DNA of 64,000 nucleotides from Pigmentiphaga litoralis (GCF_013408655.1 NZ_JACCBP010000002.1:620001-684000); one strand, 5' to 3'; numbered from the stretch's first letter, positions 23,545 to 33,178 are shown. Numbers and translations are program-made. The notes: generated by a model not told the origin, from the letters alone.

Positions 23545-24606
23545 ATGAAAATCGTAGTGATCCCCGGCGACGGCATCGGTCCTGAAACCATGGCCACGAC
23601 GGTCGACGTTCTGGAAGCCGCGTCCAAGCGCTTCAACCTGAACCTCGACTTGCAGCATGACATTGCGGGCCACGAAAGCCTGAAGCGCAACGGCGCCACG
23701 GTCACCCCGGAACTGCTGGAAAAAGTGCGCGCGGCCGACGGCCTGATGCTCGGCCCCATGGCCACCTACGACTTCAAGGACGAAGCCAAGGGCGAAGTGA
23801 ACCCGTCGAAGTTCTTCCGCAAGAGCCTCGATCTGTACGCCAACATCCGCCCGGCGCGGACCTATCCCGGCATGCCCGCGCGCCTGGGCGAGTTCGATCT
23901 GGTGGTGGTGCGCGAGAACACCGAAGGCTTCTACGCAGACCGCAACGTCGAGTCGGGCGGCAGCGAAATGCTGATCACGCCGGACGTGGTGATTTCGCTG
24001 CGCCGGATCACGCGCCTGTGCTGCGAACGTATCGCGCGCTCGGCCTTCGAGCTGGCCATGACCCGCAAGAAGCATGTGACGATCGTCCACAAGGCGAACG
24101 TGCTCAAGATTGCCGATGGCATGTTCATCGACATCTGCCATCAGGTCGGCAAGGAGTTCCCGGAAGTCACGATCGATGACTTCATCGTCGACGCGATGAT
24201 GGCCCACGTGGTGCGTGCACCGCAGCGCTTCGACGTGATCGTCACGACCAATATGTTCGGTGACATTTTGTCGGACCTGACGGCCGAACTGTCGGGCAGC
24301 CTGGGCCTGGGCGGCTCGCTGAACGCCGGCACCGACCATGCCATGGGCCAGGCCGCGCACGGCTCGGCGCCGGATATTGCCGGTCAGAACATTGCCAATC
24401 CCTTCTCGCTGATCCTGTCGGCGGCCATGCTGCTGGGCTGGTATGGCCAGCGCAAGGGCCAGCAGGCGTTCAACGACGCGGCGGCGGCGATCTTTGATGT
24501 GGTGGCCGATGCGATTGCAGCAGGTGAAGCAACGCGCGACGTGGGCGGCAAGCTGGGCACCAAGGAAACGGGCGAAGCGGTCGTGCGCCGCCTGGCTGCG
24601 GGCTAA
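23545..24606 (+). CDS. Isocitrate/isopropylmalate dehydrogenase family enzyme
   Basis: 353 aa beta-decarboxylating dehydrogenase. N-terminal VIPGDGIGPE, catalytic and substrate residues in LYANIRPART, VVVRENTEGFYA and the Tyr/Lys region, and the signature NMFGDILSDLTAELSGSLG near 230-250. It is an NAD(P)- and metal-dependent oxidoreductase acting on a 2-hydroxy acid with a 3-substituent. Being between Bug receptors and a lactonase-like enzyme, it is more likely a catabolic tartrate/malate-type dehydrogenase than the leucine-pathway enzyme. Confidence 0.88.
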   Translation: MKIVVIPGDGIGPETMATTVDVLEAASKRFNLNLDLQHDIAGHESLKRNGATVTPELLEKVRAADGLMLGPMATYDFKDEAKGEVNPSKFFRKSLDLYANIRPARTYPGMPARLGEFDLVVVRENTEGFYADRNVESGGSEMLITPDVVISLRRITRLCCERIARSAFELAMTRKKHVTIVHKANVLKIADGMFIDICHQVGKEFPEVTIDDFIVDAMMAHVVRAPQRFDVIVTTNMFGDILSDLTAELSGSLGLGGSLNAGTDHAMGQAAHGSAPDIAGQNIANPFSLILSAAMLLGWYGQRKGQQAFNDAAAAIFDVVADAIAAGEATRDVGGKLGTKETGEAVVRRLAAG

Positions 24607-24608
24607 GC

Positions 24609-25472
24609 ATGACGGGCGTTTTCCCCGCCGGAAGCTGCGACTGCCACGTGCATGTCATCGGCCCCGCCGATGCCTATCCGATGGTGGCCGACCGGCATTA
24701 CACGCCGGGACTGGCGTCGCATGACGACCTGCTGGCGCACCTGGCCCGCAACGGCCTGTCGCGGGCGGTGATCATCCAGCCCAGCGTGTATGGCACCGAC
24801 AATCGCTGCACCCTGGACAGCGTGCGGCGGCTGGGCGATGCGGGCCGTGCTGTGGCGGTCGTTGACGATCACATCGATCTGGCCGGACTGAAGGAACTGC
24901 ATGCGGCCGGTGTGCGCGGCTTGCGGGTCAATGTCGAAAGTGCGGGGGCACAAGACCCGCAACGCATCGTCGACGCCCTGGTCTATTGGACCGGGAAAGT
25001 GGCGCCCTTGGGTTGGCATGTGCAGGTGTATGCGTCGTTGACGGCACTGGCCGCCGCGATTCCGTTGTTGCCTTCATTGCCGGCGCCCATCGTGCTGGAC
25101 CACTTTGCGATGGTGCCCGCCGGCACGCCGCTTAGTGCGCTGGACGTGACGACCGTGCTCGGCCTGGTGCGGGACGGGCGGGCCTACATCAAGCTGTCGG
25201 CGGCCTACCGGATCATGCCGGTGGACCCGTCGGAAGGCGACGCCACCGCCGTGGCGCGACTGGCTGCGGCGTTCATCGAGGCCAATGCCGAACGGGTACT
25301 GTGGGGCAGCGACTGGCCGCATACCAATCGCGAGGCGGGGAAGGGTCCGCTGGAAGTGAGCGCGTATCGGAAGATAAGCGGGCTGGTCGATAGCGCGATG
25401 GCGTGGATGCCCGACGCCGCCGTGCGGCAGCAGGTGCTGGTGGATAACCCGGCGCGGTTGTACGGGTTCTGA
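24609..25472 (+). CDS. Amidohydrolase family 2 protein, 2-pyrone-4,6-dicarboxylate hydrolase-like
   Basis: 287 aa. Begins directly with FPAGSCDCHVHVIGP, then AVIIQPSVYGTDNRC, IVLDHFAMVPAG and VLWGSDWPHTN. Starts two bases after the dehydrogenase stop, so it is the last gene of the GntR-linked operon. It is the third enzyme of this family in the window; this one has no N-terminal leader. Likely hydrolyses a lactone produced by the dehydrogenase or taken up by the receptors. Confidence 0.88.
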   Translation: MTGVFPAGSCDCHVHVIGPADAYPMVADRHYTPGLASHDDLLAHLARNGLSRAVIIQPSVYGTDNRCTLDSVRRLGDAGRAVAVVDDHIDLAGLKELHAAGVRGLRVNVESAGAQDPQRIVDALVYWTGKVAPLGWHVQVYASLTALAAAIPLLPSLPAPIVLDHFAMVPAGTPLSALDVTTVLGLVRDGRAYIKLSAAYRIMPVDPSEGDATAVARLAAAFIEANAERVLWGSDWPHTNREAGKGPLEVSAYRKISGLVDSAMAWMPDAAVRQQVLVDNPARLYGF

Positions 25473-25601
25473 TTTGGCGGCGCCCTGTGCGCTGACGATG
25501 CGCTTGCAATAGCTTCAGGCAAGGATGGCAGACGAATGCGGCTTTTCATGCGGGGGCGGCTTGCCTAGCATGGCATGACGTTCCCTCAATCAAGGAAAGT
25601 C

Positions 25602-26114
25602 ATGAAGCCGCCGCATCGTTTGAACATCAAGCATGCCGACAACCTGGCCACCCGGTTCGCCGCGCTCCCAGCGGTTGCTGCCATCGCCGTCACGATTTTC
25701 ATGGCAGTGCCGCCATCGGCGCACGCCTCAACGACAGAAGAACGCAGCCAGCGCGGCGCAGCCGTCATCACGGAGCTGAATCGCGGCCAGCCGCAACCTG
25801 CGCTGGAGGCCATGCGTCGCGAATTTCCCTTTCTGGCCGAAGCCACCGAAGCCTATGCCTTGGGGGATGTGTGGAGCCGGCCGGGCCTGGATCATCGCAC
25901 GCGCCAACTGGCGACCGTGGCCGCCATGGCCGCGATGGGCGAGACGGCCACGATGAAGATCCACGCCGGCTACGCCCTGAACGTGGGCGCGACCGAAGAC
26001 GAGTTGAAAGAGATCGTCTACCTGATCACCGTGCCCGCGGGATTTCCCAAGGCGATTGCCGCTTCGCAGGTGCTGTCGCAGCTGTTTGCCGAACGGCGCG
26101 CGGCGGCGAAGTAG
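25602..26114 (+). CDS. Exported carboxymuconolactone-decarboxylase-family protein
   Basis: 170 aa. A signal peptide (hydrophobic AALPAVAAIAVTIFMAVPPS, cut near AHAS) precedes a CMD domain: LDHRTRQLATVAAMAAMGE, then KIHAGYALNVGATEDEL and EIVYLITVPAGFPKAI. The domain lacks the CxxC of AhpD-like members, so it belongs to the gamma-CMD type. Most CMD enzymes are cytosolic, which makes export unusual. The start at 25602 has AAGGAAAG upstream. It is 129 bases after the amidohydrolase gene, with its own leader. Confidence 0.85.
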   Translation: MKPPHRLNIKHADNLATRFAALPAVAAIAVTIFMAVPPSAHASTTEERSQRGAAVITELNRGQPQPALEAMRREFPFLAEATEAYALGDVWSRPGLDHRTRQLATVAAMAAMGETATMKIHAGYALNVGATEDELKEIVYLITVPAGFPKAIAASQVLSQLFAERRAAAK

Positions 26115-26176
26115 AGGATCCTTGCCGCCGGGCCGCATGACACCGCATGACAACACGTGCTGAATATCGACCGCGC

Positions 26177-27193
26177 TCAATCCAGCGACAGATTGATCGT
26201 CTTGACGACCTTGGCGTACTGCGCCGATTCCTTGTCGATCAGCGCCCGCACGTCGGCCGGTTTGATGGCCAGCGGCATGTAGCCGAAGTCCATCATGCGC
26301 GGCTGCATGTCGGGTGTCGCGACGATGGCGGCGATGTCCCGGTTGATCTTGTCAACGATGTCGGGCGGTGTGCCGGCCGGTGCGAACAGGCCGACCCAGC
26401 CGGAGGCTTCAAAGCCTTTGGGTCCGCCGGCGTCGCCGATGGTCGGCACGTCGGGATGCGTGGACAGGCGTTCCGGACCCGCCAGCGCCAGGAAACGCAG
26501 CTTGCCGGCCTTCTGCAGCGGGCCGGCGCTGCCTGCGGTGCCGAAGGCCCAGTCCACTTCGCCGTTCGCCACCGACGTGTAGAGCTGGCTGTTGTCCTTG
26601 AAGGGCACGTGCGTCATGCGTGTGCCCGACGCGGCTTCAAGCTGCGCGCCGCCCAGGTGGGCCACGCTGCCGATCTGCCATGAACCGTAGGTGACCGTGC
26701 CGGGTTTGGCCTTGGCGGCGGCCAGCATGTCGCCGGCCGTCTTCCATGGCGAATTTGCTGCCACGGCCACAAAGAAGTAGCTGTGATGCAGCGGAATCAC
26801 CGGCATGAAATCCTTGACCGGGTCATACGGCAGCTTCTTGTACATGTGCGGGATGGCCGTGAAGTTCAGGCCGTCCGCATGGAACAAGGTGTTGCCATCG
26901 GGCGTGGCCCGTTTAGCGTCATTGGCCGCGATGAAGCCGCTGCCGCCAGGTTTGTTCTCGACCACGACCTGCTGGCCCCACGTGCGCGACAGGCGGTCCG
27001 CCACCAGCCGCAACATGGCGTCGGGGCCGGACCCGGTCGAAAACGCCGACACGACGCGCACCGGCCGTGTAGGCCAGTTCGCGTCGGCGGCGGTGGCCAG
27101 CGACGGCAGGCTGGCCATTGCGGCCAGGGACAGGGCAAAGGACGCGGCAAGGCGGGTCACGCCAGGCGCACCGGTAGGTCGGTTCAAAGTCAT
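26177..27193 (-). CDS. Bug/TctC-family periplasmic receptor
   Basis: 338 aa. Signal peptide ending LATAAD, then WPTRPVRVVSAFSTGSGPD, VVVENKPGGSG and VPTIGDAGGPKGFEASGW. The PFGPGG-type loop is replaced by AFSTGSGP, which suggests an altered ligand. GGGAGAC ribosome site. Leftward, converging with the CMD gene and following the SDR gene by 110 bases; possibly in the operon that starts at 29333. Confidence 0.93.
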   Translation of the reverse strand: MTLNRPTGAPGVTRLAASFALSLAAMASLPSLATAADANWPTRPVRVVSAFSTGSGPDAMLRLVADRLSRTWGQQVVVENKPGGSGFIAANDAKRATPDGNTLFHADGLNFTAIPHMYKKLPYDPVKDFMPVIPLHHSYFFVAVAANSPWKTAGDMLAAAKAKPGTVTYGSWQIGSVAHLGGAQLEAASGTRMTHVPFKDNSQLYTSVANGEVDWAFGTAGSAGPLQKAGKLRFLALAGPERLSTHPDVPTIGDAGGPKGFEASGWVGLFAPAGTPPDIVDKINRDIAAIVATPDMQPRMMDFGYMPLAIKPADVRALIDKESAQYAKVVKTINLSLD

Positions 27194-27303
27194 GGTGTCT
27201 CCCCCACGAATACGGTTGGATGCGTGATCACTGCGTCCGCGTCGGGCGGATCTGGGATCACGGCAGGTTTAAGGCGTTGGATCTGCGTTGCCTGTTCCGC
27301 TCG

Positions 27304-28047
27304 TCACACGAAGGTCGACCCGCCATCCACGACCAGCGTCTGGCCGGTCATGAACGCAGCGTCCTTGCCCAACAAGAACGCGACCGTGCCCACCAGATCG
27401 TCAGGCTGCTGATCTCGCTTGAGGGCGCGGCCGGCTTTGCCGATGTCGCGGAACAGCTCGACGTGTTCGGTATTGGTCATGATGCCGTCGCTAAGCGTAA
27501 AGCCCGGCGCCAGCGCATTCACGGTGATACCGTGGGCGCCCAGTTCGCGGGCTAATGAGCGTGTCATGGCAATCACTGCGCCCTTGCTCGCCACGTAATG
27601 CAGCATGCCCGTCACGCCCTTCAGGGGCGAGGTCGACGCCACGTTCACGATGCGGCCCTGGCCATGCTGGCGCATGTGCGGTACGACTTCGCGCACGCCC
27701 AGATAGGGGCCCAGCGTGTTCACTTCCATGACCTTCATCCACTCGGTCGGGTCGACCGTGTCGAAGGCCTGCACCTGCAGGCTGGCGAACAGCGCGGCGT
27801 TGTTCACGAGGCCGTACACCGCGTGCTGCGCGGCCACGTCATCGATGATGGTTTTCCAGTCATCGGCTTTCGTGACGTCGCCGCGATAGGCCGAGACGCT
27901 GGCGCCGCCGGCCGCCAGGCGGCTGGCCGCGGCGTCGATATCACCCACGTCGACCAGGGCCAGGTGGTAGTCCTGCGCGGCCAGCCGCTGCGCGAACGCA
28001 AAGCCGATGCCGCGCGCCGCGCCTGTGATGACGATGGCTTTTTTCAT
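27304..28047 (-). CDS. Short-chain dehydrogenase/reductase
   Basis: 247 aa classical SDR: cofactor loop TGAARGIG, Asp for NAD at LALVDVGD, NNAA, catalytic Ser in NVASTSPL and YVASK. The end TGQTLVVDGG is typical. Start at 28047 behind GGAGGAGAC, in preference to 28074, which overlaps the upstream stop. It is 26 bases after the flavin monooxygenase gene and so probably reoxidises an intermediate of that pathway. Confidence 0.92.
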   Translation of the reverse strand: MKKAIVITGAARGIGFAFAQRLAAQDYHLALVDVGDIDAAASRLAAGGASVSAYRGDVTKADDWKTIIDDVAAQHAVYGLVNNAALFASLQVQAFDTVDPTEWMKVMEVNTLGPYLGVREVVPHMRQHGQGRIVNVASTSPLKGVTGMLHYVASKGAVIAMTRSLARELGAHGITVNALAPGFTLSDGIMTNTEHVELFRDIGKAGRALKRDQQPDDLVGTVAFLLGKDAAFMTGQTLVVDGGSTFV

Positions 28048-28073
28048 GCTGTTGTCTCCTCCACCGTCAGCCA

Positions 28074-29333
28074 TTACAGGAAGGACGGACGGGCACGCAG
28101 TTCTTCGGGTGCGTAGCCGGCGATCTTCTTGTAGTTGCTGGTGATCTCTTGCAGTTCTTCTTGCGTGACGACGTCGTCAAGGTTGTCGACCCGCTTGCCG
28201 CCGGTGCGATCGAACACGACACGCAGCACGGTATCGGGCGGATTGACGCGGTTGGTCAGCACCACCTGGGTGGTCTGCTTCACGCGTACTTCGTCATAGG
28301 CCTTCAAGGCCTCCGGACCCACGCCCATTTCCTTCAGGCGGCCCGCCAGGTAACGGGCGTCGATGATGGACTGACCCGCGCCGTTCGAACCGCGCGGCAC
28401 CATGGGGTGAGCGGCGTCACCAAGGAGCGTCATGCGGCCGTCGGTCCAGGTGGGCAGCGGGTCCTGGTCGACCATCGGATATTCCAGGATCGAGTCCGAC
28501 GCCCTGACCATGGCCGGCACGTCCAGCCAGTCAAACTTCCAGTTTTCGAAGGCAGGCAGGAAGTCTTCGAGGCGGCCCGGACGGCTCCAGTCGCGGATGG
28601 CCGGCGTTTCGTCATTGATCTCGGCGACCCAGTTGATCAACTGGTTGCCTTCCTCATCGATATTGTTGCGGATGGGATAGATCACCATCTTGCCGATTTC
28701 GAGCCAGCCGACGCGGGTCATGCTGGCGCCGCTCAGGAAGGGCTTGAGCTTGGCGGTGCCGCGCCACATGTTGACGCCGGAATAGCGCGGCGCCCCTTCG
28801 TTCGGGTAGAGCTGCTTGCGCAGGGCCGAGTGGATGCCGTCGCTGCCGACCACGACCTTGGCGCTGACGGAGGGCAGGGCAGTGCCTTCAGGCGACACGA
28901 AATGTGCCGTGGCGCGTTCGCCATCCTGCGTCACGCCGGTGCACTTGTAGCCACAGACCACGCTGTCAGCGCCGAGGCGTTCCAGCACGGCGTTGAGCAG
29001 CACGGTTTGCAGGTCGCCGCGGTGGATCGAGTATTGGGGCCAGTCGTAGCCGGCTGCCGTGCCCGACGGTTCGCTGTACACGAATTGGCCGTGTTCGGTA
29101 AAGAAAGCGGATTCCGCAGTGCGGACGCCGACCTTGTCGAGTTCGGGCAACAGGCCCAGTTCCGCCAGTTCGCGCGCGGCGTGGGGCAGCACGTTGATGC
29201 CGACACCCAGCGGCTTGAGTTCGGGCACGGCCTCGTAGATGCGGCAGGAAATGCCGGCCTGATGCAGGCTGAGCGCCAGGGTCAGGCCACCGATGCCGGA
29301 ACCGATGATGAGGACGTCGACGTCTTGGGACAT
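28074..29333 (-). CDS. FAD-dependent monooxygenase (PhzS/salicylate-hydroxylase-like)
   Basis: 419 aa. FAD motif VLIIGSGIGGLTLALSL at the N-terminus, DG motif VVVGSDGIHSALRK, GD motif MTLLGDAAHPMVPRGSNGAG. The domain pattern resembles flavin oxidoreductases of the PhzS type that hydroxylate aromatic acids. The ATG at 29333 is used; the longer frame would begin at a TTG and add five residues. No clear ribosome site is visible. Divergent from a LysR gene with a short control region. Confidence 0.9.
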   Translation of the reverse strand: MSQDVDVLIIGSGIGGLTLALSLHQAGISCRIYEAVPELKPLGVGINVLPHAARELAELGLLPELDKVGVRTAESAFFTEHGQFVYSEPSGTAAGYDWPQYSIHRGDLQTVLLNAVLERLGADSVVCGYKCTGVTQDGERATAHFVSPEGTALPSVSAKVVVGSDGIHSALRKQLYPNEGAPRYSGVNMWRGTAKLKPFLSGASMTRVGWLEIGKMVIYPIRNNIDEEGNQLINWVAEINDETPAIRDWSRPGRLEDFLPAFENWKFDWLDVPAMVRASDSILEYPMVDQDPLPTWTDGRMTLLGDAAHPMVPRGSNGAGQSIIDARYLAGRLKEMGVGPEALKAYDEVRVKQTTQVVLTNRVNPPDTVLRVVFDRTGGKRVDNLDDVVTQEELQEITSNYKKIAGYAPEELRARPSFL

Positions 29334-29406
29334 GGAAAGGACTCGCAAGGAAATTGAACGATGGCGCTATTAGGAACCGGATCCGGGCATTTGGGAAATT
29401 TAGATA

Positions 29407-29424
29407 TCATATGGATAAATATGA
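29407..29424. promoter_or_regulatory. LysR-type dyad between monooxygenase and LysR genes
   Basis: TCATA-TGGATAAA-TATGA in an AT-rich island of about 40 bases. Placement between divergent genes fits the recognition site of the LysR protein starting at 29457. Confidence 0.45.
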
Positions 29425-29456
29425 ATTCCTTATGATCGTCGGAGATTGGGCACCTC

Positions 29457-30374
29457 ATGAACCTGTCGCTTCGCCAATTGCGTGTGTTCGTGCACGTTGC
29501 CCGCATCGGCAACTTCACGCGCGCGGCCGAGCAAGCCCACATGACCCAGGCGGGCCTGAGCATCATGATGCGCGAGATGGAAAAGCAGCTGGATTGCCGG
29601 CTGTTCGACCGCACGACGCGGATGGTGGTGCTGACCGATGCGGGGCGGGACCTGCTGCCGGTCGCGCAGCGCGTGATCGCGGATATCGATGGCGTGGTGG
29701 CCCACCTTGGCGAAAGCGGCCGCAAGGCGCGCCAGACCTTACGCATCGCGGCCACGCCGCTGGTGTCGTCCAACATCCTGCCGGGCCTGTTCGCGCAGTT
29801 TCGGCGCAGCCACCCGCATGTGGAACTGCGGCTGACCGATGCCGACCTGAACCAGATCCAGGCGATGGTCAGCGCAGGCGATGTGGATCTGGGGCTGGGC
29901 TTTTTCTTCAAGCAGATGCCGGGCATCGTGCGCACGCCGGTCGGGACGTTCCGGCTGATGCGGGTCGCGGCGGCCAACGGGCCGCAGGACTTTTCGACCG
30001 GATCGGCGCCGTGGGCCAGCCTGCAGGCCGAACCGCTGATCAGCCTGCCTGCGAGCAATCCGATTCAGAAGCTGGTGGAAACGCATCTGGGGGCGATCGG
30101 CCGGGGCGATGAAGAACGTCCGGCCTTCAACTTCTTCAACACCCTGATCGCGATGGTGGAAGCGGGCATGGGCACGGCGGTGATCCCGTCCTTCGCGCTG
30201 GCGGCCTGCCATCGGCATCGGGTCACGACCGACCTGCTGGTGGACCCGGCGGTCGAGTTGAGCCTGTATCTGGTGAGCCGTCGCGGCATCAAGGAAACCG
30301 AGACCGCATCGGACTTTCGGGAGGCGCTGGCGGCGGCGCTGCCGTCGGCCGCATCGCCTGCGTCGCCCGGGTAG
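29457..30374 (+). CDS. LysR-family transcriptional regulator
   Basis: 305 aa. DNA-binding domain LSLRQLRVFVHVARIGNFTRAA and MTQAGLSIMMREMEKQLDCRLF in the first 60 residues, then the substrate-binding-protein-like effector domain. Divergent from the monooxygenase-SDR genes (28074-29333, 27304-28047), which it probably activates. A distant GGAGA is the only candidate ribosome site. Confidence 0.92.
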   Translation: MNLSLRQLRVFVHVARIGNFTRAAEQAHMTQAGLSIMMREMEKQLDCRLFDRTTRMVVLTDAGRDLLPVAQRVIADIDGVVAHLGESGRKARQTLRIAATPLVSSNILPGLFAQFRRSHPHVELRLTDADLNQIQAMVSAGDVDLGLGFFFKQMPGIVRTPVGTFRLMRVAAANGPQDFSTGSAPWASLQAEPLISLPASNPIQKLVETHLGAIGRGDEERPAFNFFNTLIAMVEAGMGTAVIPSFALAACHRHRVTTDLLVDPAVELSLYLVSRRGIKETETASDFREALAAALPSAASPASPG

Positions 30375-30460
30375 TCACAGGGTGTAATGCCATGGGCTGC
30401 GGCTCATCATCTGTTGCAAAGCGCCGTTGTGCCAGGGCGCGGCAACTGATTCACTGACGT

Positions 30461-33178
30461 ATGCCCGAATCCCATACCCGAACCCAGACCAAGTCCAAGA
30501 CCCAGTCCAAGACGTCGCCAGACATCGACCCTGCTGACACGCCACACCCTGGACGCACCGACATCGACCCCGCTGACACGCATCGTTTCGTGCGTGTGCG
30601 CGGCGCGCGTGAACACAATCTGCGCGACGTCGACGTGGATATCCCCCGTGACGCGCTGGTCGTGTTCTCGGGCGTATCCGGGTCCGGCAAATCGTCGCTG
30701 GCCTTTGGCACCCTGTATGCCGAAGCGCAGCGCCGCTACTTCGAATCGGTCGCTCCCTATGCGCGTCGATTGATCGATCAGGTAGGCGTGCCCGATGTCG
30801 ACACCATCGATGGTTTGCCGCCCGCGGTCGCGCTGCAGCAGCAACGCGGCACCCCCAGCGTGCGATCGTCCGTGGGCAGTGTGACGACGCTGTCGAGCCT
30901 GGTGCGCATGCTGTACTCGCGTGCCGGCACCTATCCCGCGAAGCAGCCGATGCTGTACGCCGAAGACTTTTCCCCCAACACAGCGCAGGGCGCATGCCCC
31001 AACTGCCACGGCCTGGGGCGGGTGTATGAGGTGACCGAGGCATCGATGGTGCCCGACGACAGCCTGACGATCCGCGAACGGGCGATCGCCGCGTGGCCGC
31101 CGGCGTGGCATGGCCAGAACCTGCGCGATATTCTGGTGACGCTGGGCTATGACGTGGACACGCCGTGGCGCGACCTGCCGCGCAAGGACCGCGACTGGAT
31201 CCTGTTCACGGATGAGCAGCCGACGGTGCCGGTGTATGCCGGCTTCAGCCCGGCCGAGACCAAGGCCGCACTGCGCCGCAAGATGGAGCCGAGCTATCAG
31301 GGCACGTTCACCGGCGTGCGCAAGTACGTGCTGCAGACCTTTGCGACGACGCAAAGCGCATTGATGAAGAAGCGGGTGTCTCGCTATATGGTGGGCAGCC
31401 TGTGCCCGGTGTGCGACGGCAAGCGCCTGAAGCGCGAGGCCTTGTCGGTCACGTTCGCGGGCCTGGATATCGGGGATTTGTCGGCGCTGTCGATGGACCG
31501 GTTGGCCGACGTGCTGGCGCCGTTTGCGCAGGGTCGATTTGAAGATGGCGCGGAGGCGGCCGTGCTGGACCGCGCCACGGCCAAGGCCGACACCGCGCGC
31601 CGTGTGGCTGCCGGCGGATCGGCGCACCAGGCGGCACCCGACGTGCGGCGCACGCCCAACCTGTCCGAAGAAAAGCGCCTGGCCGCGCAGCGCATCACGC
31701 AAGATCTGGTGTCGCGGGTGGCGACCTTGCAGGCATTGGGCCTGGGGTATCTGTCCTTGGAGCGCAGTACGCCAACCTTGTCGCCGGGCGAATTGCAGCG
31801 GCTGCGGTTGGCCACGCAGATCCGGTCCAATCTGTTTGGCGTGGTGTATGTGCTGGATGAGCCGTCGGCCGGCCTGCATCCGGCGGATGGCGAAGCCCTG
31901 ATCCAGTCGCTGGCGCAACTGAAGGCCGCGGGTAATTCTTTGTTCGTGGTCGAGCATGACCTGGACATGATGCGCCGTGCGGATTGGCTGGTGGATGTCG
32001 GGCCGGAAGCGGGTGAACGCGGCGGGCACGTGCTGTACAGCGGTCCGCCCGAAGGCTTGCGCAAGGTCGCGGAGTCCACCACGGCCAAGTACCTGTTTGC
32101 CGAGGCGGCACCCGTGCGGCGCACCCCGCGCACGCCAACGGCCTGGCTGGAACTGCGTGGCGTGACGCGCAACAACCTGGACGGGCTGGATGCCAAGTTT
32201 CCGCTGGGCGTGTTGACCGCCGTGACTGGCGTGTCGGGATCGGGCAAGTCCAGCCTGGTCAGCCAGGCCCTGGTCGACCTGGTGCAGGACCACTTTGGCG
32301 AAGACGCCCCCGCGCCGGAAGACGAGTCCGACGATGGCGAGCCGCAGGTAATTGCGCGCAGCGGTGGCCACATTCATGCGGGCATCGAACACATCAAACG
32401 GTTGGTGCGCGTGGACCAGAAGCCGATCGGCCGCACGCCGCGGTCCAACCTGGCCACCTACACGGGCCTGTTCGACCACGTGCGCAAGCTGTTCGCCGCC
32501 ACGCCGCAAGCGCGCAAGAAAAAATTCGATGCCGGCCGGTTCTCGTTCAACGTGGCCAAGGGCCGCTGCGAAACGTGCGAAGGCGAAGGGTTTGTCAGCG
32601 TCGAACTGCTGTTCATGCCTAGCGTGTATGCGCCATGCCCGACCTGCCATGGCGCGCGCTACAACGCCGACACACTTGCCATTACCTGGCATGACAAGAC
32701 GATTGCCGACGTGCTGGGCATGACGGTGGAAGAGGCCGTGGACTTTTTTGCGGACGAGTCCGCCGTGGCTCGTCCGTTGACGCTGCTGCGTGCTATCGGC
32801 CTGGGCTACCTGCGGCTGGGCCAGCCCGCAACCGAGCTGTCAGGCGGCGAGGCGCAGCGCATCAAGCTGGCGACCGAACTGCAGCGCGCGCAGCGGGGCG
32901 ATGCCTTGTATGTGCTGGATGAGCCGACCACGGGCCTGCATCCATCCGATGTGGACAAGCTGATGGCGCAGTTGAATGGGCTCGTTGACGCGGGCAATAC
33001 CGTGATCGTGGTCGAACATGAAATGCGCGTGGTGGCCGATGCCGACTGGGTGATCGACGTGGGCCCGGCCGCAGGCGAAGGCGGCGGGCGCATCGTCGCG
33101 GCCGGCACGCCGCAGGAAGTGTGTCAGGCGAAGGACAGCAAGACGGCGCCGTATCTGCGGCGGCAGTTCGAGGCCTGA
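30461..33178 (+). CDS. UvrA2-like ABC ATPase without the UvrB-binding domain
   Basis: 905 aa. Two ATPase modules: Walker A GVSGSGKSS near residue 71 and again near 590. Zinc-finger cysteines are at CPNCHG (179), CPVCDG and CETCEGEG/CPTCHG. Only about 108 residues separate the first Walker A from the first zinc finger, against roughly 220 in E. coli UvrA, so the UvrB-binding domain is missing, as in the UvrA2 class linked to drug tolerance. The first signature is LSPGELQRL, the second a normal LSGGEAQRI. The first 40 residues are low-complexity and include DIDPADT twice. It stands alone, converging with the E1 gene. Confidence 0.9.
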   Translation: MPESHTRTQTKSKTQSKTSPDIDPADTPHPGRTDIDPADTHRFVRVRGAREHNLRDVDVDIPRDALVVFSGVSGSGKSSLAFGTLYAEAQRRYFESVAPYARRLIDQVGVPDVDTIDGLPPAVALQQQRGTPSVRSSVGSVTTLSSLVRMLYSRAGTYPAKQPMLYAEDFSPNTAQGACPNCHGLGRVYEVTEASMVPDDSLTIRERAIAAWPPAWHGQNLRDILVTLGYDVDTPWRDLPRKDRDWILFTDEQPTVPVYAGFSPAETKAALRRKMEPSYQGTFTGVRKYVLQTFATTQSALMKKRVSRYMVGSLCPVCDGKRLKREALSVTFAGLDIGDLSALSMDRLADVLAPFAQGRFEDGAEAAVLDRATAKADTARRVAAGGSAHQAAPDVRRTPNLSEEKRLAAQRITQDLVSRVATLQALGLGYLSLERSTPTLSPGELQRLRLATQIRSNLFGVVYVLDEPSAGLHPADGEALIQSLAQLKAAGNSLFVVEHDLDMMRRADWLVDVGPEAGERGGHVLYSGPPEGLRKVAESTTAKYLFAEAAPVRRTPRTPTAWLELRGVTRNNLDGLDAKFPLGVLTAVTGVSGSGKSSLVSQALVDLVQDHFGEDAPAPEDESDDGEPQVIARSGGHIHAGIEHIKRLVRVDQKPIGRTPRSNLATYTGLFDHVRKLFAATPQARKKKFDAGRFSFNVAKGRCETCEGEGFVSVELLFMPSVYAPCPTCHGARYNADTLAITWHDKTIADVLGMTVEEAVDFFADESAVARPLTLLRAIGLGYLRLGQPATELSGGEAQRIKLATELQRAQRGDALYVLDEPTTGLHPSDVDKLMAQLNGLVDAGNTVIVVEHEMRVVADADWVIDVGPAAGEGGGRIVAAGTPQEVCQAKDSKTAPYLRRQFEA

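Noticed and set aside
30407-32692. 761-codon open frame on the minus strand
   Set aside because: Shadow of the UvrA2-like gene; no family features.
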